DNA from: an uncultured Chromatiaceae bacterium
Lineage (GTDB): Bacteria > Pseudomonadota > Gammaproteobacteria > Enterobacterales > Alteromonadaceae
Reading direction: 5' to 3'
Assembly (NCBI GenBank): GCA_937978655.1
Contig: CALJUX010000024.1
Location: 1 to 64,000 of the forward strand
DNA: 64,000 nucleotides
Both the position numbers and the translations under genes were made by a program. The notes under the pieces are model-generated. The model was not told the origin of the DNA. It made no database searches and was given only the letters and a program-made list of their open reading frames with translations. This document shows, piece by piece, positions 19,043 to 27,172 of the stretch (its first letter is position 1; every line of letters starts with the position of its first letter).

Positions 19043-19495
19043 ATGGCGACGTCCTATCAAACCACATCCTGCCAGACGATGCCTGTGACAACTGTGTCCG
19101 ACGCCTGTGCAGTCTCTGCCGCTGTTTTTGAAAATAAGCGCAGTTATTTGCAGCTGGTGCGCGACGGGGTCTCCGGCGACAAAGTCAAAACCCTGCTGCA
19201 ATGGCTACCTGAATTAAAACCGGTATTGGTGATTGCGCTCTCGATCAGCGCTGCCAATATCAGCCGCCTGTATAAAGGTACTTTACCCAGCCATCAGGCG
19301 GAGCCGCTGCTGGATATCCTGCATTTAATCTGCCGCGCCGAACAGCTGTTTGGCACTGAGATGGCGCGGCAGTGGCTGAACAGTCCGATGCCGGCTTTGT
19401 CCGGCGACAAACCTGTCGCGTTATTTGACAGTTTCGTTGGCCGCAATATGGTCGCCGACGTACTGCAAGCCATTGAATTTGGTGATTTCAGCTGA
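19043..19495 (+). CDS. Antitoxin, Xre/MbcA/ParS family (DUF2384)
   Basis: 150 residues with a very strong ribosome binding site (GGAGGTGAT). The N-terminal half is a helical Xre-like DNA-binding region (about residues 50-85, ALSISAANISRLYKG). The C-terminal half is the DUF2384 toxin-binding domain (AEQLFGTEMARQWLNSPMPAL, closing with the LFDSFVGRNMV segment). Proteins of this type neutralise RES-domain toxins by inserting their C-terminus into the active site, and they repress their own operon. The stop overlaps the toxin ATG by one base (TGATG), so the two are translationally coupled. Confidence 0.92.
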   Translation: MATSYQTTSCQTMPVTTVSDACAVSAAVFENKRSYLQLVRDGVSGDKVKTLLQWLPELKPVLVIALSISAANISRLYKGTLPSHQAEPLLDILHLICRAEQLFGTEMARQWLNSPMPALSGDKPVALFDSFVGRNMVADVLQAIEFGDFS

Positions 19496-19971
19496 TGCAG
19501 CTGTATCGCATTTGCCCGGAAGCCTTTCTGGAAAATTACCGCGGCGAGGGTGCCAGTTTTAAAAGTGGTGGCCGCTGGAATCAACCCGGTCAGCGCGTGT
19601 TGTATTTTGCCAGCTCGGCCGCCGTGGCCATGCTGGAAGTGGCCAATTATCTGCCGTCGCCGCGATTTGTGCCGAAAAACTACCGGCTTGGGCAATATCA
19701 GGTGCCGGATGCGCTGGTCAGTCGTTTTCAGGGCACTATGCCGGCTGACTGGGACAGCTTTCCTTATCCGGTGAGTACACAACAACTTGGCAGCGACTGG
19801 CTGCAGCGCCAGCAAAATGTCCTGCTGGAACTGCCGAGCGTGACAGTGCCGCCAGGCCTTGGCAGTATCCTGCTGTTTAATGCCAGTCACCCGGACGCAG
19901 CAGCGCTTTCCCTTACGCAGAAGTTCCATGATATTTATAACCCACGGCTTTTTGCCGGGATGGGGCTGTAA
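19495..19971 (+). CDS. RES-domain toxin (NAD+-targeting)
   Basis: 158 residues. The RES fold is marked by Arg5 (LYRI), the GGRWN motif at residues 25-29 (Arg27), Tyr37 (VLYFAS) and Glu48 (AMLEVANY), with a conserved Ser-containing C-terminal region (LLFNASHP). Characterised RES toxins (MbcT, ParT) degrade NAD+ or ADP-ribosylate a metabolic enzyme using this Arg/Tyr/Glu set. The start overlaps the antitoxin stop, the usual antitoxin-first order. The length is typical, so it appears intact. Confidence 0.92.
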   Translation: MQLYRICPEAFLENYRGEGASFKSGGRWNQPGQRVLYFASSAAVAMLEVANYLPSPRFVPKNYRLGQYQVPDALVSRFQGTMPADWDSFPYPVSTQQLGSDWLQRQQNVLLELPSVTVPPGLGSILLFNASHPDAAALSLTQKFHDIYNPRLFAGMGL

Positions 19972-20079
19972 CACCAGGCAAGCACCAGCGCCCGGCGACA
20001 AAAACGGTATCAGCGCTTGCCAGTCCGGCAAGAACCAAAGGCTGAGAGAGCACCAGCAGAGACCACAAGGAGAGGTTTA

Positions 20080-20355
20080 ATGGCCATCATCGTCGCAGGC
20101 AAACTGATGATACAACCGGGTTTTCGCGACGAATTTGTCGCGCAGTCCTGTGCCGCGGTGATACTGGCAAGAGCGCATGACGCCTGCGCTGATTTTGCGG
20201 TTTCAGCCGATCCGGTTGACCCGCTGCGGGTGAATATCTACGAAAAATGGCGATCCCGCGCTGCACTTGATGCATTTCGGGCGGCTGGCCCGCAACAGGA
20301 TATGTTTGCGTGGGTGGCATCTTTTGAGGTCAGTGAATATGAAATCAACGCATAA
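20080..20355 (+). CDS. Antibiotic biosynthesis monooxygenase (ABM)-family protein, putative quinol monooxygenase
   Basis: 91 residues from MAIIVAGKLMIQPGF, preceded by AAGGAGAGG; an earlier in-frame start is rejected for lack of such a site. The small ferredoxin-like ABM fold is suggested by the first strand (IIVAGKLMI), the helix with Cys/His (LARAHDACADFAVSAD), and the strand VNIYEKWRSRAALDAF. Members oxidise quinols or have stress roles without a cofactor; the substrate here is unknown. It stands alone, 108 bases after the RES toxin and about 250 bases before the next gene. Confidence 0.8.
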   Translation: MAIIVAGKLMIQPGFRDEFVAQSCAAVILARAHDACADFAVSADPVDPLRVNIYEKWRSRAALDAFRAAGPQQDMFAWVASFEVSEYEINA

Positions 20356-20605
20356 CAACAGCTGATGGCTGCGGATGACCAGGTGGCTGCGCCGCCGTGG
20401 TTTTGCTGATACAACTTTGAACAGTGGCCAAAATCTTTCGGGCGACGACAGAGCTTAAAAATACCAAGGCAAAACGGGGGCAAAACGCTGGTGAAAAGAT
20501 GCGGTTGTAGTCGCTGGATGGCTTATGTGCTGTTGAAGTCGAGCCAAAGCCTGGCGTAAGTGTCTGCTTTTCGACGGCCGGAACCGGCCGGGAACAGGAA
20601 TGATT

Positions 20606-21055
20606 ATGCAAAATCAGCTGTCTTTGTCGGCATATGTCAAAAGACGAAATGGCGTGCCGCTTGGCGCAAAACACTCGATGCGCAATATGTTGCGGCGCGC
20701 TTTTGGCGCCGGTGCTTTTCCTATCTTCTGGCACTACTGGAATCCAATCTGGGGCTTTTATTTATCCCGATATGTGATGAAGCCACTGTGCCGTTATCTG
20801 CCGCCGTGGCTGGCAGTACTGGTGACATTTACCGTCAGCGGGGCCTTGCATGATCTGGCCGTTTCGTTAGTGAAATGGCAATGGACCCTCGTCTTTACGC
20901 CGTGGTTTTTGTTGATGGGGGGCGGAGTGGTTTTGTCGAAATTTTATGCCGTTTCTTATGCTGCTTATCCCTGGCTTGTCCGGGCGGCACTGAATCTGCT
21001 GATGATTGCCGCCACCTTATCCCTGAGCATCGCAGCCACGGGCATGGCGCGTTAA
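20606..21055 (+). CDS. Small integral membrane protein, MBOAT-like acyltransferase fragment
   Basis: 149 residues from MQNQLSLSAYVKRRNG (AGGA six bases upstream favours this ATG over the one at 20600). About four membrane segments. FWHYWNPIWGFYLSRYVMKPL and the following TVSGALHDLAVS resemble the W-x-x-F-W and His-containing region of MBOAT O-acyltransferases, in which the His is catalytic. Full MBOAT enzymes have 350 or more residues, so this is a short relative or a remnant. A GC-rich 7-bp hairpin (20575-20590) directly precedes the ribosome binding site. Acyl transfer is a guess from that motif. Confidence 0.65.
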   Translation: MQNQLSLSAYVKRRNGVPLGAKHSMRNMLRRAFGAGAFPIFWHYWNPIWGFYLSRYVMKPLCRYLPPWLAVLVTFTVSGALHDLAVSLVKWQWTLVFTPWFLLMGGGVVLSKFYAVSYAAYPWLVRAALNLLMIAATLSLSIAATGMAR

Positions 21056-21158
21056 CATGCCAGGCTGGTCTGCTGCGATATGCCGGCAGCGCTGCTGCAA
21101 TACCAACACGTTTTACCACCCGGACGGGCTATCAGGCCAGTCGTCCAGAAGGAGAACC

Positions 21159-22715
21159 ATGATGAACATCCGCCGTGTGAGTCAATTGTTATTGGCCGGC
21201 GTGTTTGCCGGCGGCTGCATGCAGGCCGGTGCAGCTGATGATAAAACCCCGGTGTTCAGCAGCGCTGTGCCGTCCAAAGCACAAGTGCTGCAGGCGGCAC
21301 AGGCCAGTTTTGCCGAGTATTTTCAGTTACTGGCCTTGCCCAATGATGCGACGGTCGCTGCTGACATCCGTCAGAATGCGGATTGGCTGGTGAAGGCATT
21401 TGCCCGGCGCGGTTTTGTCACGCAGCAGCTGGCCAATCAGGGCAAACCGCTGGTGTATGCGGAATATCGCAGCACAGTGCCGGATGCTAAAACTTTGTTG
21501 TTTTATCTGCATTTTGACGGTCAGCCGGTGATACCACAGCAATGGGCGCAACCAAGCCCCTGGCAGGCGGTACTGAAAAAACGCGATGCCAAAGGCCAGT
21601 GGCAGCCGGTTGACCCGGCGTTATTGCAGCACCAGCCACTGGATGCGGAACTGCGGGTGTTCGCCCGGGCGGCGGCCGATGATAAAGGCCCGGTGATGAT
21701 GCTGCTGGCGGCATTTGATGCTTTAAAGGCAGCCGGGCAAGCGCCGGCTTTTCACGTTAAGGTCCTGCTCGACAGCGAAGAAGAACAAGGCTCGCCCGGC
21801 ATCCACCGCATTGCCAGCAGCCATGCGCAGTTATTACACGCGGATGGGTTGTTGATCCTCGACGGCCCACAGCACGCCAGTAACCAGCCAACACTGGTAT
21901 TTGGCAATCGTGGTGCCAGCAGCCTGACACTGACGGTTTATGGCCCGAAAGCGCCGCTGCACAGCGGCCATTATGGCAACTATGTTCCGAACCCGGCGCA
22001 GCGCCTCGCCACTTTGCTGGCCAGTCTGAAAGACGACCGTGGCCGCGTCACTATTGCCGGGTATTACGACCGGGTGCGGCTGAGCGCCGCGGAGCGTCAG
22101 GTGTTGGCAGAGGTGCCGGACAACGACGCGGCACTGCGCCAGCGCAGCGGCATCGCGCGGCCGGACGCGGTGGGCAACAATTATCAGGAAGCGATGCAAT
22201 ATCCGTCGCTGAATATCCGCGGGCTGCAGGCGGCGGCAGTGGGCGACAAAGCCGCCAATATTATTCCGCATCTGGCGGTAGCCGAGCTGGACCTGCGGAC
22301 CACGCCTGAGGCGGATGCGGCGTATCTGACCGGCTTGCTGGAGCGCCATATCCGCGCACAGGGCTGGTATCTGAGTCAAGGTGAGCCGACCGATGCTGAG
22401 CGTGCCACCCATGACAAAATCGCCTCGCTGCGTCCCGGCGCCGCGGGTGATGCGGCGCGTACACCGATGGATTCTGCCCTTGGCAACTGGGTCTTCGCAG
22501 TGCTGCAGCAAGATGGGCTGCCGGTGGTGCGGGTGCGGATGATGGGCGGCAGTCTGCCGACCGCACAGCTGGTCAGTGCGCTGGCGATGCCTTTTGTCAT
22601 CCTGCCGCTGGTGAATGCCGATAACAATCAGCACAGTTTCGACGAAAACCTGCGCATCGGCCATTATGTCGATGGCATTCACACCTTGCTGCGGTTGTTG
22701 CGAAGCCCGTATTAA
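21159..22715 (+). CDS. Secreted M20-family metallopeptidase
   Basis: 518 residues from MMNIRRVSQLL, with AAGGAG before the ATG. The signal peptide probably ends near AGA-ADD (residue 26); the Cys20 context (AGGC) is a poor lipobox. The M20 zinc site is visible: His118 and Asp120 (YLHFDGQP), Asp174/175 (AADDKGP), Glu207-209 (DSEEEQGSPG), with a dimerisation-type insert in the second half. M20 enzymes hydrolyse dipeptides or N-acyl amino acids. It starts about 100 bases after the MBOAT-like gene and is separated from the NRPS by a 299-base gap. Cleavage of the product of that NRPS is an attractive but untested idea. Confidence 0.92.
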   Translation: MMNIRRVSQLLLAGVFAGGCMQAGAADDKTPVFSSAVPSKAQVLQAAQASFAEYFQLLALPNDATVAADIRQNADWLVKAFARRGFVTQQLANQGKPLVYAEYRSTVPDAKTLLFYLHFDGQPVIPQQWAQPSPWQAVLKKRDAKGQWQPVDPALLQHQPLDAELRVFARAAADDKGPVMMLLAAFDALKAAGQAPAFHVKVLLDSEEEQGSPGIHRIASSHAQLLHADGLLILDGPQHASNQPTLVFGNRGASSLTLTVYGPKAPLHSGHYGNYVPNPAQRLATLLASLKDDRGRVTIAGYYDRVRLSAAERQVLAEVPDNDAALRQRSGIARPDAVGNNYQEAMQYPSLNIRGLQAAAVGDKAANIIPHLAVAELDLRTTPEADAAYLTGLLERHIRAQGWYLSQGEPTDAERATHDKIASLRPGAAGDAARTPMDSALGNWVFAVLQQDGLPVVRVRMMGGSLPTAQLVSALAMPFVILPLVNADNNQHSFDENLRIGHYVDGIHTLLRLLRSPY

Positions 22716-22734
22716 ATCAAAGCGAAACCAAAGC

Positions 22735-22752
22735 GGCCAGCGCCGGCTGGCC
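22735..22752 (+). other. Hairpin behind the M20 peptidase gene
   Basis: Perfect 7-bp stem GGCCAGC/GCTGGCC with a 4-base loop, 19 bases after the stop. No T-run follows, so it may be a 3' stabiliser rather than an intrinsic terminator. Confidence 0.4.
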
Positions 22753-22854
22753 CGCCTGTCCGCGCCAACAGGCAACGGCAGCGGTGTCTTCGTTGTTGTT
22801 GCCGCAACACCCGCTGTTTCATTTATTAAAATTCACTATTAATTTACATATGCT

Positions 22855-22876
22855 TGCAAAAACTTGCACTTTTGCA
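22855..22876 (+). promoter_or_regulatory. Inverted repeat in the NRPS upstream region
   Basis: TGCAAAA and TTTTGCA are separated by 8 bases, with a third TTGCA between them. They lie in the AT-rich part of the 299-base gap, 139 bases before the NRPS start, as expected of a promoter/operator region. Confidence 0.4.
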
Positions 22877-23014
22877 GCTGTATGGAATTTTTATCTGCTC
22901 CAGTGTGTCAGGCCTTGATTGTGCGCTGCAGCTGCGGGCGGAAAGGCCTGTATTGTCGGGTTGGCGGCGCACCAGGGAATGGTCCCCTTATGTTTGCCCA
23001 GATGGAGTCTGCCG

Positions 23015-26000
23015 ATGAATGACAAACAGGTTTTGCTGCCGCTTCACCCCTCGCAGGAGAACATTTGCCTGGAGCAAATGCTGTTTCCGGATCAGGTTTT
23101 ATACAATATCGGCGGCTATCAGTTGCTGGAGTTTGCGGCTGATTTGGCCCTGATGCAGCAATGCTGGACTCTGTTGCATCAGCATATCGACGCCTTGCGG
23201 CTGCGGATTGTGGTGAAAGACGGCGCCTGGCCGCAACAATGGGTAGCGTCAGAGCCAGACCCCGTGCTGGAGTATGTTGATTTTAGCGCTGCTGATGAGC
23301 CGCAGCAGGCCGCACTGCGCTGGATGCAACAACGTAATGCCAGGCCAATGGATTTTCGTCAGGGCGATACCGCGGCCGCCGCAGTGCTCAAACTCGCCGG
23401 GCAGCAATATTATCTTTTCGTGCGTTTTCACCACATTATCATCGACGGTATGGGCTGTTACCGCCTGATGGAATACTGGCACAAGCTGTATCATGAACTG
23501 CAAAGCGGGCTGACGCCCGACTGGCTGGCCGGGATCCCACAGTATCAGCCCAAAGTGTTGCAAGCACAGGCCTATCTGCACAGCCGGCGTTATGCCGCCG
23601 ACCGGCAATATTGGTTGCAGCAATTTCAGGGCCGCGAAATCAGCCGGCTGCCGGCCTATTATCAGACGCCGGGCAATGGCGTGCTTAACCTGAACGTGGC
23701 GCCACACCTGTGCCAGGCTTTGCAGCAGTTCAGTATCGAACATAACCTGAGCCCACTGGTGCTGCTGCTGGCGGCGGCCAATCTGCTGCTGCGCCCGCTG
23801 CTGCAGAGCAGCCAGATTGACTTGGCAGTGGCCGTGCATGGCCGCAGCAGCAAAGCAGACAAACAAGTGGTGGGGATGCTGGCCGAAACGGCTTGTCTCA
23901 CCTGTGATACCGACGCCTGCCAAACCTTTATGCAGCTGGCCACACAAGCAGCCAAAGCACTCAGCCAGGCGCTGCGGCACTATAAATTCCCGGCCAGCCA
24001 TCTGGCGCGTTTGCTGAACTTAAACACAGATCGGCTGGCGGATGTGCTGGTGGGGTTTGAGTCTTACCGCCATGAGCTGGCGGACGATGGCCGCAAAACC
24101 AAAACCTCGGTCTTCAGCAATCTTCAGCACGCGCAGCCGCTGGCGGTCCGGCTGTTTGATTTTGGTTTTAACGACGGCTGGGTGCTGAAAGTCACTTATG
24201 CCCGGCGCTATTTCTGCGATGAGGAAGCCGCGCAGCTGGCCCGGCGCCTGTTGCAGCTGCTGACGCATGGCATCAGACAACCACAAAGCCCGCTGTCGCA
24301 GCTGCCGTTGTTATTGGCAGAAGAGCAGTCGCAGCTGCAACAGTGGCACCGTCTGCCGGCACCAACGTTGCCAGATTTGACCTTGCACCAGTTATTTACC
24401 CGGCAGGTGGCAAAAACGCCTGAGCAACCAGCGTTGCAATGTGCCGGCACCAGCCTGACCTATCGTCAGCTTGAGGAGCGTGCCAATCAGCTGACCCGGC
24501 ATATCCGCCGGCAATACCAGGCGGCGCAGCACAAAGCGCTGGCGCCAGACAGCCCGATTGCGTTGTATTTCGAGCCTGGGCCACAGATGGTGATCAGTAT
24601 TCTTGCTGTGCTGAAAGCCGGCGGGGCTTATGTGCCGCTGTCACCGAAAAATCCGCCCCCGCGCAGCCGTTATATTCTCACGGACAGTTCGGCGTCGCTG
24701 CTCCTGACCACTGCGGCGCTAGCCGCTGAATTGACTGACTGCCTAAGCGCGCTGAGCGCCGCGCCGCAACTGCTGTGCGTCGACACGCTCACGGACGAAG
24801 ATACTGCCGAATTGCCGCCATACAGCAGCGCCACAGATCTGGCGTATATCATTTATACCTCCGGCACCACCGGACAACCCAAAGGGGTGATGATTGAGCA
24901 TCGCAGCATCGTCAGTTCGACGCGCTGCCGGCTGGCGTATTATCCGGACTGCACCGTGTTTTTATGGCTGTCGCAATATGCTTTTGACAGCTCGCTGGCG
25001 GGCCTGTTTGGTACTTTGTGCAGTGGCGCGACGCTGGTTGTCAGCCCGGATCAGGAACCGGCGACTGTGCTGCGTTTGCTGCATGAACAGCAAATCAGCC
25101 ATATGTTGTTAACGCCATCGCACTACTTTGCTTTATTCAGCGGCATCGTGCAGATAGCGCCGTTGCTGCGCCTGCAGGCGGTGATAGTGGCCGGAGAGCC
25201 GTTGCGTTCGGATCATTACCAACGCCATCAGCAATGCTTACCGCAGGTGCGGTTGTATAACGAATATGGTCCGACCGAGAACAGTGTCTGGACTTCGGTC
25301 CAGCACTGTCAGCCGGGCGGACATCTGCAACCAAATGTGATTGGTCAACCTGTCGCCAACAGCAGTGTGTATTTGCTCGACGCGGCCGGGCAGCCGGTGT
25401 TTAACGGCTGTCCTGGAGAATTGCATATCAGCGGCAGCGGGCTGGCGCGCGGTTATCTGAATCAGCCGGCGCTGACGGCAGCACGTTTTATCAGCTGGCA
25501 GGCGCCTGGCGACGGCACTGTGCAGCGGCTGTACAAAACCGGCGACTGGGCGCGTCGCCTGCCCAATGGCGATTTGGAGTATCTGGCGCGGCAGGACCAT
25601 CAGGTAAAAATTCGCGGTTACCGGGTTGAACTGAGTGAAATTGCGGCGGTATTAACCGAACTGCCGGCAGTGTGTCAGGCGGTAGTGGTGCTGGATGCGG
25701 CGGCGGCCTTGGCGGCTTATGTTGTACCGAAGCGCGGACAGACATTTTGCGCCGACACGCTGCGCCAGGCGTTGCAGGCGCGGTTACCGGATTATATGGT
25801 CCCGGCGTCTTTTACTGCGATCGATACAGTGCCATTGACGCTCAACGGCAAACTCGATACCAACGCATTACCAGCCCCGGCGTCTGTGGTGTCCGCCACT
25901 GATGCGGTGTCGGCTGCCAGTGAGGCGGTGCCGGCTGATAGCTACGAGCAATATATGGTTCAGTTATGGCAAGAACTGCTCAATAACCAGACTGTGGGCC

Positions 26001-26953
26001 GCAGCGCACTTTTTTTTGCGCTGGGCGGCAATTCGTTGTTGTTGATCCAGCTCAGTATCCGCATCAAAGCCGATTATCAGGTTGAGATCACCGTGATGGA
26101 TTTATTCCATGCCAAAACGCCGGCGGCGATGGCGGCACTGCTGCGCGCAGCCCACCAGCAGGCCGTGCCGCAAGCCACCCGCTGCGTTCATTTGTTGTCA
26201 CAGTCCGGTGCAAAGGCGCGGCTGGCTTTGCTGTGCCTGCCTTATGCCGGCGCAGACGCGCTGGTGTTTCAGGCGCTGGCCAATGCGCTGCCAGAAGATA
26301 TTGTGGTGTATGCCGTCACGTATCCTGGGCCAGATACCGCCGAGGCATCCGATGCGGATTATGCCGGCTTTTTTCAGCATTGTGCCGCGCAAGTACAGGC
26401 ACAGATCCAACTGCCTGTGGTGATAGTGGGTCACTGTCTTGGCGCCGCCGTCGCGTTAAAACTGCAGCAGGTGTTGTTGCAGCAGAACATCAGCGTTCAG
26501 GCATTGTTGCTCAGCGCCTTTACCCTCAGCGCGGCCGATCTGTGTCCGCAGCAACAGGCGCCGCAGCCGGCATTGGCGCTGATGAGAACCTTGTTGGTGT
26601 CGGCCGGTGTGGTTGCAGCGCCGGACCAGCTGACCGATGCACAGTGGGCGCTGCTCAGTCAGCGGATCTGCCAGGACATGGCGCTCGCCAGCTGGTGTCG
26701 GCAGGACTTTCTAACGCAGCATTTTGCGCAGAAAATTCCGCTGCCGATTTACAACATCATTGCCAAAGACGACCCACTGACCGCCGGCTACCGGCAAAAC
26801 GTCGCCAACTGGCAGCGGCTCAGCGACGACTACCAGCTGATTGAGCTGGAGCAAGGCGGACATTATTTTATCCAGACCCCGTCAGAAGCGCTGCGTCGCG
26901 CGGTCGTGCGGCTGTGCCGCCAGTGGAGTCTGGCCGGTGCAGTGCAGTCGTGA
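23015..26953 (+). CDS. Single-module nonribosomal peptide synthetase (C-A-T-TE)
   Basis: 1312 residues from MNDKQVLLPLHPSQEN; GGAG lies nine bases before this ATG, and a longer frame upstream lacks support. Condensation domain (~1-440) has the active motif HHIIIDG at 139-145. Adenylation domain (~450-950) has YIIYTSGTTGQPKG from 611, NEYGPTE, YKTGDW and NGKLD. The carrier domain has GGNSLLL with phosphopantetheine Ser1007. The thioesterase (~1040-1312) has GHCLG with Cys1141 in place of the usual Ser, Asp1252/1253 and His1283. By eye the ten-residue specificity code reads DSALIAEVW plus the invariant Lys; I know no match. One module implies it joins one amino acid to an acyl or aminoacyl donor and releases it. 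No partner synthetase or phosphopantetheinyl transferase is in the window. Confidence 0.93.
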   Translation: MNDKQVLLPLHPSQENICLEQMLFPDQVLYNIGGYQLLEFAADLALMQQCWTLLHQHIDALRLRIVVKDGAWPQQWVASEPDPVLEYVDFSAADEPQQAALRWMQQRNARPMDFRQGDTAAAAVLKLAGQQYYLFVRFHHIIIDGMGCYRLMEYWHKLYHELQSGLTPDWLAGIPQYQPKVLQAQAYLHSRRYAADRQYWLQQFQGREISRLPAYYQTPGNGVLNLNVAPHLCQALQQFSIEHNLSPLVLLLAAANLLLRPLLQSSQIDLAVAVHGRSSKADKQVVGMLAETACLTCDTDACQTFMQLATQAAKALSQALRHYKFPASHLARLLNLNTDRLADVLVGFESYRHELADDGRKTKTSVFSNLQHAQPLAVRLFDFGFNDGWVLKVTYARRYFCDEEAAQLARRLLQLLTHGIRQPQSPLSQLPLLLAEEQSQLQQWHRLPAPTLPDLTLHQLFTRQVAKTPEQPALQCAGTSLTYRQLEERANQLTRHIRRQYQAAQHKALAPDSPIALYFEPGPQMVISILAVLKAGGAYVPLSPKNPPPRSRYILTDSSASLLLTTAALAAELTDCLSALSAAPQLLCVDTLTDEDTAELPPYSSATDLAYIIYTSGTTGQPKGVMIEHRSIVSSTRCRLAYYPDCTVFLWLSQYAFDSSLAGLFGTLCSGATLVVSPDQEPATVLRLLHEQQISHMLLTPSHYFALFSGIVQIAPLLRLQAVIVAGEPLRSDHYQRHQQCLPQVRLYNEYGPTENSVWTSVQHCQPGGHLQPNVIGQPVANSSVYLLDAAGQPVFNGCPGELHISGSGLARGYLNQPALTAARFISWQAPGDGTVQRLYKTGDWARRLPNGDLEYLARQDHQVKIRGYRVELSEIAAVLTELPAVCQAVVVLDAAAALAAYVVPKRGQTFCADTLRQALQARLPDYMVPASFTAIDTVPLTLNGKLDTNALPAPASVVSATDAVSAASEAVPADSYEQYMVQLWQELLNNQTVGRSALFFALGGNSLLLIQLSIRIKADYQVEITVMDLFHAKTPAAMAALLRAAHQQAVPQATRCVHLLSQSGAKARLALLCLPYAGADALVFQALANALPEDIVVYAVTYPGPDTAEASDADYAGFFQHCAAQVQAQIQLPVVIVGHCLGAAVALKLQQVLLQQNISVQALLLSAFTLSAADLCPQQQAPQPALALMRTLLVSAGVVAAPDQLTDAQWALLSQRICQDMALASWCRQDFLTQHFAQKIPLPIYNIIAKDDPLTAGYRQNVANWQRLSDDYQLIELEQGGHYFIQTPSEALRRAVVRLCRQWSLAGAVQS

Positions 26954-26981
26954 CTGGAAGAGTGGGTGATTGTGATGGTTA

Positions 26982-26997
26982 ACCGATTACATTCGGT
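26982..26997 (+). promoter_or_regulatory. Inverted repeat upstream of the TonB receptor
   Basis: ACCGA-TTACAT-TCGGT is a perfect 5-bp dyad 175 bases before the receptor start. It lies in a 219-base gap after the NRPS that also contains several GTGATT words. It may be an operator; no regulator was identified. Confidence 0.3.
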
Positions 26998-27172
26998 GAT
27001 TTGTCGCAAATTAACGTGAAATAGCGTGATTTAGCAGCTGTTTATATTCAGTCCCTGAAATCGCAATAATTTGGTCACATTGGGTGCCTAGACTCAACCG
27101 CGGTTTTGGGGCTGCCACCGGGCGACAACGCGCAGGCGGGCAGCAGGCATTGAGATAAACACGAGTCTGATC

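Noticed and set aside
20345..20734. Minus-strand frame across the gap before the MBOAT-like gene
   Set aside because: Ser/Pro/His-rich, no ribosome binding site, and it crosses the start of a better-supported gene.
22735..22752. Intrinsic terminator behind the M20 peptidase gene
   Set aside because: The stem is good but no T-run follows; kept only as a hairpin.
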